Below the pieces are notes generated by a model. The model worked only from the letters and a program-made list of their open reading frames with translations. It did not search any database and had not been told where the DNA came from. A stretch of 64,000 nucleotides of DNA from Anaerohabitans sp964387285 (GTDB lineage: Bacteria; Zhuqueibacterota; Zhuqueibacteria; Residuimicrobiales; Residuimicrobiaceae). The stretch covers positions 86,054-150,053 of the forward strand of contig CAYLWO010000005.1 in NCBI GenBank assembly GCA_964387285.1, in the 5' to 3' direction. Shown here piece after piece: positions 16,627 to 23,329 of the stretch (its first letter is position 1; every line of letters begins with the position of its first letter). The position numbers and the translations under genes are program-made.

Positions 16627-17532
16627 ATGAAATATATCTTTTTCATCCTCACGCTTGGCGCAGTCTTGCTGTGCTGTGAAAAAAACACCACCAAGCCGGC
16701 GGAAACTCCGCAAGGCTATGATCCGGTAGAAGCGACCACGCCCATGGGCGATCCGGCCACGGCCCAACTCAAGATTTTGATCATCGGCAACAGCGTGACC
16801 TATTATAACGAACAGCCCTATCTGTTCTGGCGTTTGACCGGCGCGGCCGGGAAAAATATCTATGTCGAACAGGCAACCATTCCGGCTGCGCAACTGGCCT
16901 ATCACCTGAACTCGGATTACACCAAAAATAAAATCACAGCACAAAAATGGGACGTGGTTATTTTGCAGGAAGCGGTTTTCGACATCGCCCTGGCGTCAAG
17001 CCGCACCTATGCCACGGCCAACGTATTGGCGCTTAAAAATCGCATCCTCGCCAATAATAACGCCACGCGGATTTTCTATGCTTTGCCCTACGCCACTCGC
17101 GAGGGCATTACCTGGCAGGGTACTTTTTATGATTACGAAACCAGCCAAACCATGCTGCTAGACGGCTGTCGCGCGTTGGTGCAAGAGGCCGGCATCATGA
17201 CGGCGCCGGTGGGCTGGGCCTGGCACGAGTCCATGAAAAATCGAGCGGATTTGAATCTTTATCACCAAGACAAGTCCCATCCCTCGCTGCTGGGCTCTTA
17301 TCTGGCTGCTTGCGTCTATTATGCCGCGATTTTTCAGCAAAGCGTGGAGAACAACAGCTATACCGTACAACTGAACCCTGACGTGGCCCTGTTTCTGCAA
17401 ACTACGGCCGGTCAAACCGTTCTGGATCGCTTGGAATATTGGAACATCAACGCCGCAAGCCCCCATTGTAAAAAAGCCTTGCGAAGATTCCAAACCTTCG
17501 CAAGGTTCGGCAATCGCTCAATGTTGCCATAA
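16627..17532 (+). CDS. SGNH-hydrolase-like lipoprotein (DUF4886 type)
   Basis: 301 residues from ATG 16627, preceded by GGAG; an in-frame ATG at 16600 would put a charged segment before the signal. The signal MKYIFFILTLGAVLLCC ends in a lipobox with C16 or C17 as the lipidated residue. The mature domain has the SGNH landmarks: IIGNSVTYY (S56 as nucleophile), ILQEAVFD, and the D-x-x-H of HQDKSHPS (D215, H218). It is probably an outer-membrane or periplasmic esterase or deacetylase. The last 17 codons are odd: they are encoded by a dispersed palindrome (17477-17505), so the natural C-terminus has probably been replaced. Confidence 0.8.
   Translation: MKYIFFILTLGAVLLCCEKNTTKPAETPQGYDPVEATTPMGDPATAQLKILIIGNSVTYYNEQPYLFWRLTGAAGKNIYVEQATIPAAQLAYHLNSDYTKNKITAQKWDVVILQEAVFDIALASSRTYATANVLALKNRILANNNATRIFYALPYATREGITWQGTFYDYETSQTMLLDGCRALVQEAGIMTAPVGWAWHESMKNRADLNLYHQDKSHPSLLGSYLAACVYYAAIFQQSVENNSYTVQLNPDVALFLQTTAGQTVLDRLEYWNINAASPHCKKALRRFQTFARFGNRSMLP
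17477..17505. repeat. Dispersed palindrome, GCGAAGG family, copy 2 (inside a CDS)
   Basis: CCTTGCGAAG and CTTCGCAAGG form 10-bp arms around a short loop. The unit lies within the 3' end of the SGNH lipoprotein gene and encodes part of its C-terminal tail (KKALRRFQTFARFG). It is closest to copy 3 at 32953-32981. Confidence 0.85.
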
Positions 17533-17550
17533 AACAAAAATTCGATTATC

Positions 17551-18726
17551 ATGTCCCGCGCCATCATACATATCGACGTCACTGATTTCAGCATTAACGT
17601 GGAACGCGTGCTGGAACCGCGACTGCGCCAACGCCCGGTCGCCATTGCCATCGAGACCACAGACCGCGCCCTGATCTATGCCGCTTCCCGCGAAGCAGCG
17701 CAGAGCGGCGTCTATCGCGGCATGACCTTAATGCAAGCCTTGAAGCAATGCCCTGATATGACGGTTTTACCGCCAAATGAAGATCTATATATGCGAGCCA
17801 CCCGCCGCATGATGGAGGTGCTGCAACAATTCACGCCCGTTCTGGAACCGCTGCGCTTTGGTCATGCCTATCTGGACATGACCGGTTCGGTCAGACTCTT
17901 TGGTTCTGTGGTGGACGCTGCTGCCAAAGCACGCCGTGAAATTCGCGACCGGCTGCACCTGGATGCCACGGCCGGTGTGGCTGCCAACAAACTGGTCAGC
18001 AAAGTGGCCTCGGACGTCATCACAGTGCGCGATCCGTCTGCCGGCCTGTGCGACGTGCGCTCTGGCGACGAACAGTGCTTTTTATCTCCATTACAGGTCG
18101 GTTACCTGCCCGGTGTGCAAAAAGAGGTGCGTGTGCGCTTGCAGGAGTTGAACGTGCGCCTGATCCGTGAACTGTCCGTAATTCAGGCCGAACACCTGCA
18201 GATGGCCTTTGGTCGCTTTGGCCTGGTGCTTTATGAACGCAGCCGCGGTATCGACAACCGTCCGGTGCAACCGCCGAAACGTTCTCCCGAGATCGTTGAA
18301 AGCGAAACCCTGGCCGACGACAGCAACGACCGCGATTTTTTGCGCACCGTTCTTTTCCAGCTCCTGGCCGCAGCGACGCGCACATTGCGGCAAAAGAACC
18401 GGTATACGCGACGACTGGTTCTGGAAATTCGCTATTCGGATCATAAAGAGGAGAGAGGGCAACTGGCTTGCGCCGCCCTACAAAACGACTGGCAGATGCT
18501 GCAAATCGCGGAGCAACTGCTGACCCGCACCATCACGCGCCGTATTCGCGTGCGCAAAATAACCCTGCGCCTGTGCGACCTCTGTCAATCTTATCAACAG
18601 TTGGATCTGTTCGACGAACCGGCTGATCCCAAACTGCAGGCCGTCGGCAAAGCCATGGATAAAATCCGCGACCGTTTCGGCGAAACCGCCATTGCCTATG
18701 GCCGGGCGCAAGTCAGCAAGATTTAG
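17551..18726 (+). CDS. Y-family DNA polymerase-like protein with degenerate active site (ImuB-like?)
   Basis: 391 residues with the full Y-family layout: palm and fingers (HIDVTDF near residue 7, then ALIYAASREA and GMTLMQALKQCP), thumb with helix-hairpin-helix segments, little finger, and the tail KAMDKIRDRFGETAI. The first metal ligand D9 is present. The catalytic pair D-E of the S-x-D-E-A-Y-L-D motif is replaced by G104-H105 (RFGHAYLDMTG), and the steric-gate position carries Ser rather than Phe/Tyr. Residues 350-354, QLDLF, match the beta-clamp binding motif. This combination (polymerase fold, no catalytic pair, clamp motif) is that of ImuB, the non-catalytic partner of DnaE2 in LexA-controlled mutagenesis, although overall it looks closer to DinB. 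No imuA or dnaE2 gene is in the window. Confidence 0.85.
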   Translation: MSRAIIHIDVTDFSINVERVLEPRLRQRPVAIAIETTDRALIYAASREAAQSGVYRGMTLMQALKQCPDMTVLPPNEDLYMRATRRMMEVLQQFTPVLEPLRFGHAYLDMTGSVRLFGSVVDAAAKARREIRDRLHLDATAGVAANKLVSKVASDVITVRDPSAGLCDVRSGDEQCFLSPLQVGYLPGVQKEVRVRLQELNVRLIRELSVIQAEHLQMAFGRFGLVLYERSRGIDNRPVQPPKRSPEIVESETLADDSNDRDFLRTVLFQLLAAATRTLRQKNRYTRRLVLEIRYSDHKEERGQLACAALQNDWQMLQIAEQLLTRTITRRIRVRKITLRLCDLCQSYQQLDLFDEPADPKLQAVGKAMDKIRDRFGETAIAYGRAQVSKI

Positions 18727-18905
18727 GAGTAAGTCTACCCCTCGCTCCGGCCTCCTCGGGCCAGCCGCCCGCAGCATCTCCCGCTTTTCAATTATCATCT
18801 GTTTTGCGCCGGCCCTGCGTAGTCCTCCGCTACCCCCTCTCTTAGAGTACCAGGTGTCTGCAAATTTATTTGGTGAATGGTCTCTCGAATATTCAACGGC
18901 GCTCC

Positions 18906-18954
18906 GTAGCACAAGCCTCCCGGCTTGTGCCGCAGGCCGGGAGGCTTGCGCTAC
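18906..18954. repeat. Palindromic repeat (GTAGCACAAGCC family)
   Basis: Arms GTAGCACAAGCCTCCCGGC (18906-18924) and GCCGGGAGGCTTGCGCTAC (18936-18954) form a long stem. A shorter relative lies at 20139-20166. The surrounding stretch 18727-19266 otherwise shows only short spurious frames and no convincing gene. Confidence 0.75.
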
Positions 18955-19266
18955 ACGATTGATCATCTTGCAGATCAAGTGGGAATGGAGGGCCTGGCAG
19001 CGGGCATGGGAAAAATTTCCAGGATCGAAAGAAAAAAATCCGTTTTATCCGAGTGCGCTTTCATCATTTCAGGATAAAAAGCGAACACGGATCAAACGAG
19101 TTGGACGGATCAAAACGGGTAAAGCGAACTCGTTTGCTCCGATTGGTGATTATCGCAACTATTTATCCGATGCTCAAGTAACAACAAAACCGCTTGCCTT
19201 TTAGCCATTTTTGAACTAAATTTGCACTAAAATGAACCATTAAATGAACTATTCAGGCTGAGGTAT

Positions 19267-19518
19267 ATGAAATCAATTACCATTCATCAACTCGAAGAAG
19301 ACCTGGCCAGAGAACTGGAAAAGCAGGCTGACGCACAAGATTTAAGCTTGAATCGCACCATTAAAAAGCTTTTGCGCCAGGCATTGGGCATTGATAAGGA
19401 GAAAAAAAACAGCGTAGATTTCAGCGATCTCTGTGGCGTCTGGTCAAGGCAAGAAATGGCTGAATTCAATAAAAAAACCGCCGCTTTGAATAGAATCAAT
19501 CCCGAGGACTGGCCATGA
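19267..19518 (+). CDS. Ribbon-helix-helix-like antitoxin
   Basis: 83 residues. The N-terminal segment SITIHQLEEDLARELEKQADAQDLSLNRTIKKLLRQALG resembles the ribbon-helix-helix DNA-binding fold (strand, then two helices with the turn at AQDLSLN). The C-terminal part, DLCGVWSRQEMAEFNKKT, is the usual toxin-binding tail of VapB-type antitoxins. Its stop codon overlaps the start of the PIN-domain toxin by four bases (ATGA at 19515-19518), which confirms the pairing. It is expected to repress its own operon with the toxin. Confidence 0.85.
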   Translation: MKSITIHQLEEDLARELEKQADAQDLSLNRTIKKLLRQALGIDKEKKNSVDFSDLCGVWSRQEMAEFNKKTAALNRINPEDWP

Positions 19519-19907
19519 AATTGTTGATTGATACAAACGCGATCAGTCGATTGTTTGCCGGAGACAAACAAATCGCTGCCGCATTGGCGCAGGCCGATAC
19601 GGTTTTTCTTTCGGTTTTCGTACTGGGTGAACTGCTGACCGGATTGTACGGCGGAAAAAAAGAAAAGGAAAATCTCGCCTATTTGAGAAATTTTCTGCAT
19701 AAACCGACTGTGAAATTGCTGACTGCCGACGCAGAGACCGCCGACTATTTTGCCCGGCTCAAGAACCGGCTTGCCGCCATGGGCAAACCCATTCCCATAA
19801 ACGACGTGTGGATTGCTGCTCACGCGTTACAGAGCGCCTCTTCATTATTGACTTTTGATGCGCATTTTAATCATATCATCGGCCTGCGGTTGTATTCTCT
19901 TTCCTGA
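19515..19907 (+). CDS. vapC: PIN-domain ribonuclease toxin (VapC-like)
   Basis: 130 residues. The PIN acidic residues are visible as D6 in LLIDTNAISRL, the Glu in VLGELLTGLYGG, and the Asp in PINDVWIAAHAL, followed by LLTFDAHFNHI. These form the metal-binding site of VapC-type RNases that cleave tRNA or rRNA. The gene overlaps its antitoxin by four bases. All key residues are intact, so it is probably active. Confidence 0.9.
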   Translation: MKLLIDTNAISRLFAGDKQIAAALAQADTVFLSVFVLGELLTGLYGGKKEKENLAYLRNFLHKPTVKLLTADAETADYFARLKNRLAAMGKPIPINDVWIAAHALQSASSLLTFDAHFNHIIGLRLYSLS

Positions 19908-19944
19908 TTCGCGTTTACTTTTTTTTTACAGATATTTGAGATTT

Positions 19945-20008
19945 TTCTATCGCGCGCTTTCAGTGCTTGGATGTCTTTAATTTTGAACCTGGGTCTCGCC
20001 AGGCTGTG
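19945..20008 (-). repeat. REP-like palindromic unit, partial copy
   Basis: The segment TCTATCGCGCGCTTTCAGTGC followed by a diverged CCTGGGTCTCGCCAGGCT repeats the order of the inverted unit at 15917-16009. It lies in the gene-free stretch 19908-20251, which is filled with repeats. Confidence 0.6.
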
Positions 20009-20023
20009 TAAGAACGTTTGACC

Positions 20024-20058
20024 AACCCCGGGGTCGCGCTTGATGCGACCCCGGGGTT
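20024..20058. repeat. CCCCGGGGTC hairpin, copy 1
   Basis: AACCCCGGGGTCGC and GCGACCCCGGGGTT are perfect 14-bp arms around a 7-base loop. A related hairpin lies at 38499-38528. There is no T-run, so it is not a standard intrinsic terminator, though it could stop convergent transcripts between vapC and the uvrA-like gene. Confidence 0.8.
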
Positions 20059-20138
20059 CTTAACTGATGCCATAACAAATGCCGCATGATAAAAATCCGT
20101 TCCAATCTGTTTCATTTGTTCCATCCGCGTTCGCTTTT

Positions 20139-20166
20139 GCGGCACAAGCCGGAGGCATGCGCTACG
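20139..20166. repeat. Partial copy of the GTAGCACAAGCC repeat
   Basis: GCGGCACAAGCCGGAGGCATGCGCTAC matches one arm and loop edge of the palindrome at 18906-18954. Confidence 0.5.
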
Positions 20167-20251
20167 TTATTACGCCAGCTTTATCCGTAAAATCTGCGTT
20201 CGCTTTAACTTTTCAACGAAAAAACAAATTGGCTTAATGCATATTCGCTTT

Positions 20252-22510
20252 TTATCCAGTCAACATTTCCCGCAAATACCTTCCGGTATGGCTCTCCGCG
20301 CATTGCGCGATCTGTTCCGGCGTGCCCTCGGCCATCATGCGTCCGCCGGCAGAGCCGCCTTCAGGCCCTAAATCAATGACCCAATCCGCCCGGCATATAA
20401 CATCCAGATTGTGTTCAATGATGATGACCGTATTGCCTTTGTTCACAAGATTTTCCACAATGTGCAACAACCGGGCAATGTCCGCCATGTGCAATCCGGT
20501 GGTCGGCTCGTCCATCACATAAAGCTGACCGGACTTGCTCAGTTCGGTGGCCAGTTTCAAACGCTGAGCTTCGCCGCCGGAAAGCGAACTCAGGGTCTGT
20601 CCCAGTTCCAGATATCCCAGTCCCACCTGTTGCAGAATATCCAGCTGATGGCGGATTTTTCGCTCCTGGAAAAAATCCATGGCCTGGATTACCGTCATGC
20701 ACAAACATTCATAAATGTTTTTCCCCTGAAATGGCAATGCCAACACCTCTTCGGTGTAGCGCTGACCATCGCATTTGCTGCAGACGATCTCGATGTCGTT
20801 CATGAAATTCATCTCAATTTTCAGCGTTCCCTGTCCTTTGCATTCCGGACAGGCGCCCTTGGAATTGAAACTGAACAACGAAGCAGGACGGCCTGTGGCC
20901 TGGCTGTAGGCCTGGCGAATCAGATCGAACACGCCTGTATAGGTCATGGGATTGGAGCGGCTGCTTTTGGCCACCGGACTCTGATCAATGACAACGGCCT
21001 CACGGTGTTTTTTGAGAAACTCTTCATGCACCAGACTGCTCTTGCCGCTGCCGGCCACGCCGGTTATGCAGGTCAACACCGCTTTGGGAATGCGGGTGTT
21101 GATGTTTTGCAGATTATGGGTGCAGGCGTTTTTGATTTCATACCATTCCCGAATCGGTCGGCGCGTGAAATGGTTGCCGACCGGGGTCGAAAGCCAGCGC
21201 GCGGTTACGCAATCTGATTTTTCCAGTGCAGCTACTGTGCCGCTAAAGCAAACCTGTCCGCCATTCGCGCCCGCCTCCGGACCAATGTCGATAACATGGT
21301 CTGCCGCTCGGATAATCGATGGATCGTGTTCCACGACCAATACAGAATTACCCTGGTCACGCAAACGACGCAACATGGGCACGAGCTGGGCCGTGTCACG
21401 GCTGTGCAAACCGATGGACGGCTCGTCCAGAATATACATCAAACCGACCAGATCGCAATCCAGCTGTCGCGCCATCTTCACCCGTTGCGATTCGCCGCCG
21501 GACAGGGTGGACACCGCACGGTTCAAAGATAAATAACCTACGCCGATGTCCACGAGATGACCGAGTACCCGACGCATTTTGAGCACCAGAGGTGTTGCTA
21601 CTTCTCCGTTAATGCCGGCCAAAAATTGATCCAGATGCTTCAATTCCAGCGCTGACAATTCAGCGATATGACAACCGTTCAATTTAGCTTGTAACACTTT
21701 TTCATGCAAGCGTGTGCCGCCGCAGACGTCGCAATCTTTAAAGACCAGATATTTTTGATACGCATCACGGCGGCCTGCGGGTAATTCATCCTCAGCTTTG
21801 TTGATATATAAACGCTCCAGACGGGTGACCAGGCCGTCAAAGTTTTTGGAATAATTGATGCCGGCATGTACGCGATCCAAAGTCAATTTGTCGGCAAAGA
21901 GCAGGGTTTGCAGCTCATGTTCCGTGTATTCGGCCAGTTTTTTATGCGGATCAAATAAACCGTTGCTGGTGAAATCACGCCAAAAATAACCGCCCACTTT
22001 GTAATCCGGATGCGTGACCGCGCCTTCGATCAATGATTTGGAACGGTCCAGGAGCATCTCCTGATCTATACGAATGCGCTTGCCCAAACCCCGGCAAGCC
22101 GGACACATGCCTTCCGGATGATTGAAGGAGTAGACATAGGACCAGCCGATAAACGGCTCGGCACAGCGAGAAAACAACAAGCGCAAATAGGTGTAAATTT
22201 CCGTGGCTGTGCCTACCGTGGAACGCAAGGTTTGCCCCAGCCTCTTTTGATCGATGACAATAGCAGTGGAGAGGTTGTTGATTTCATCCACGTCCGGACG
22301 CGAAAGCTTGGGCAGTCTGCGGCGCGCAAAGGAGCTAAAGGTTTCGATGAGTTGACGCTGCGCTTCCGTATAGAGCGTATCGAACACCAGTGACGATTTT
22401 CCCGAACCGGATACTCCGGTAAAAACCACGACCTGGTTCCGTGGTATTTTGAGATGGATGTTTTTCAAGTTGTGCACACGTGCATTCTTTATTTCGATAA
22501 ATTCATTCAC
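20252..22510 (-). CDS. UvrA-like ABC ATPase lacking the UvrB-binding domain (UvrA2 type)
   Basis: 752 residues, against about 940 for UvrA. Both ATPase halves are complete: Walker A TGVSGSGKSS (31-40), signature LSGGESQRVKMARQL and ILDEPSIGLH in the first; TGVAGSGKSS, LSGGEAQRLKLATEL and VMDEPTTGLH in the second. Zinc CxxC pairs are present (CPACRGLG, CDVCGGTRL, CPECKGQG, CSKCDGQ). After LRLLFSRCAEPFIG the chain runs almost directly into YSFNHPEGMCPAC, so the roughly 120-residue UvrB-interaction domain is missing. UvrA2-type proteins of this form are linked to tolerance of DNA-binding drugs rather than to standard excision repair. It overlaps the PadR gene by 8 bp, and the two should be co-regulated. 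Confidence 0.9.
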   Translation of the reverse strand: MNEFIEIKNARVHNLKNIHLKIPRNQVVVFTGVSGSGKSSLVFDTLYTEAQRQLIETFSSFARRRLPKLSRPDVDEINNLSTAIVIDQKRLGQTLRSTVGTATEIYTYLRLLFSRCAEPFIGWSYVYSFNHPEGMCPACRGLGKRIRIDQEMLLDRSKSLIEGAVTHPDYKVGGYFWRDFTSNGLFDPHKKLAEYTEHELQTLLFADKLTLDRVHAGINYSKNFDGLVTRLERLYINKAEDELPAGRRDAYQKYLVFKDCDVCGGTRLHEKVLQAKLNGCHIAELSALELKHLDQFLAGINGEVATPLVLKMRRVLGHLVDIGVGYLSLNRAVSTLSGGESQRVKMARQLDCDLVGLMYILDEPSIGLHSRDTAQLVPMLRRLRDQGNSVLVVEHDPSIIRAADHVIDIGPEAGANGGQVCFSGTVAALEKSDCVTARWLSTPVGNHFTRRPIREWYEIKNACTHNLQNINTRIPKAVLTCITGVAGSGKSSLVHEEFLKKHREAVVIDQSPVAKSSRSNPMTYTGVFDLIRQAYSQATGRPASLFSFNSKGACPECKGQGTLKIEMNFMNDIEIVCSKCDGQRYTEEVLALPFQGKNIYECLCMTVIQAMDFFQERKIRHQLDILQQVGLGYLELGQTLSSLSGGEAQRLKLATELSKSGQLYVMDEPTTGLHMADIARLLHIVENLVNKGNTVIIIEHNLDVICRADWVIDLGPEGGSAGGRMMAEGTPEQIAQCAESHTGRYLREMLTG

Positions 22511-23048
22511 GCCGACCTCCGATCTCTTTCATATATTCATCGACCCAGTGTAGTTCTCCTGCCAATAAATGAACCGGACGCCGTGCCAGGGCCAGACGAT
22601 AACCGGGACAACCGCATTGCACCAAATAGGCTTCCAGATCTCGGTAGCATGTGATGCCTTTTAACAGGGCTTCGCGGTATTGCTGCAGGCTGGACAGTAT
22701 TTCCTTTTTGGTTAAAAGCGCCAGATTGGCAATAGCAATGTCCATTTGCCAGGTGATATGTTCCGGTTCCTGTAAAACGGCCAACAGCTTTTCCCGCAGC
22801 GCTTTTTTGCCTTTGGCGGTCAGCTGATATATCTTGCGCGTGCGATTGTCCGGGCTGATTTTCGCCCGACTGGTGGCCATTTTCTTGGTTTCCAGGACAG
22901 CCAGCACTTTATAGATGGAGGACATGGACAACTCGGTCCAAAAGCGCATAGAGCGGTTTTCCACCTCCTTTTCGATCTGATACGGATACATGGGCCCTTC
23001 GCTCAGCAGACCGAGCAGAGCCGCTTCGGCATTGGACAATGCTTTCAT
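22503..23048 (-). CDS. PadR-family transcriptional regulator
   Basis: 181 residues. The N-terminal PadR winged helix is clear (SNAEAALLGLLSEGPMYPYQIEKEVE, then SSIYKVLAVLETKKMA, and RKIYQLTAKGKKAL). A C-terminal helical Vir-type dimerisation region follows. PadR proteins are usually repressors that release DNA when bound by a toxic small molecule, often controlling an adjacent efflux or resistance gene. Here the partner is the UvrA-like ATPase, which overlaps it by 8 bp. A palindrome overlapping its own promoter suggests autoregulation. Start ATG follows AAGGAT. Confidence 0.92.
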   Translation of the reverse strand: MKALSNAEAALLGLLSEGPMYPYQIEKEVENRSMRFWTELSMSSIYKVLAVLETKKMATSRAKISPDNRTRKIYQLTAKGKKALREKLLAVLQEPEHITWQMDIAIANLALLTKKEILSSLQQYREALLKGITCYRDLEAYLVQCGCPGYRLALARRPVHLLAGELHWVDEYMKEIGGRRE

Positions 23049-23060
23049 ATTATCCTTTCA

Positions 23061-23106
23061 CTATATTGGATTGATACAATATAGGATTATTATAATTTAA
23101 TGTCAA
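23061..23106 (-). promoter_or_regulatory. padR-uvrA2 promoter with palindromic operator
   Basis: On the minus strand TTGACA (23106-23101) and TATATT (23083-23078) are spaced by 17 bp. A perfect inverted repeat CTATATTG-N8-CAATATAG spans 23061-23084 and covers the -10 box and the start point. Its position would block RNA polymerase, so it is a strong candidate for the PadR binding site. Confidence 0.75.
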
Positions 23107-23191
23107 CGGAAATTCTACTCGTATCGATGAAATTTTATGGCACGAAAGACTCACCCTGAAAAGTAGTATAAAAAGTAACTTTTGCAAATAG

Positions 23192-23230
23192 TTCCGGCTT
23201 TAGCCGGAAATTTCTCCGCCTAAAGGCGGA
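23192..23230. repeat. Double-hairpin repeat (TCCGCCTAAAGGCGGA family), copy 1
   Basis: TTCCGGCTTTAGCCGGAA (23192-23209) is followed by TCCGCCTAAAGGCGGA (23215-23230), both short palindromes. A second copy with the same order lies at 31060-31096. Confidence 0.75.
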
Positions 23231-23329
23231 ACTACATGCAAAACTCGATTTTACCGATAAATTTACGTTGATCTTTATTTTTTCAGAGTGTACTTTATTT
23301 AATTGAAAAATCCATTCTGGAGCTAGACA

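Noticed and set aside
18692..19204. A 170-codon frame after the Y-family polymerase
   Set aside because: It overlaps the polymerase end, runs through a palindromic repeat, and reads as low-quality sequence.
20411..21217. A 268-codon plus-strand frame within the UvrA-like gene
   Set aside because: Antisense shadow of the ATPase signature region.
23192..23230. A CRISPR-like repeat
   Set aside because: Only a single two-hairpin unit at each location, with no regular spacers and no cas gene.
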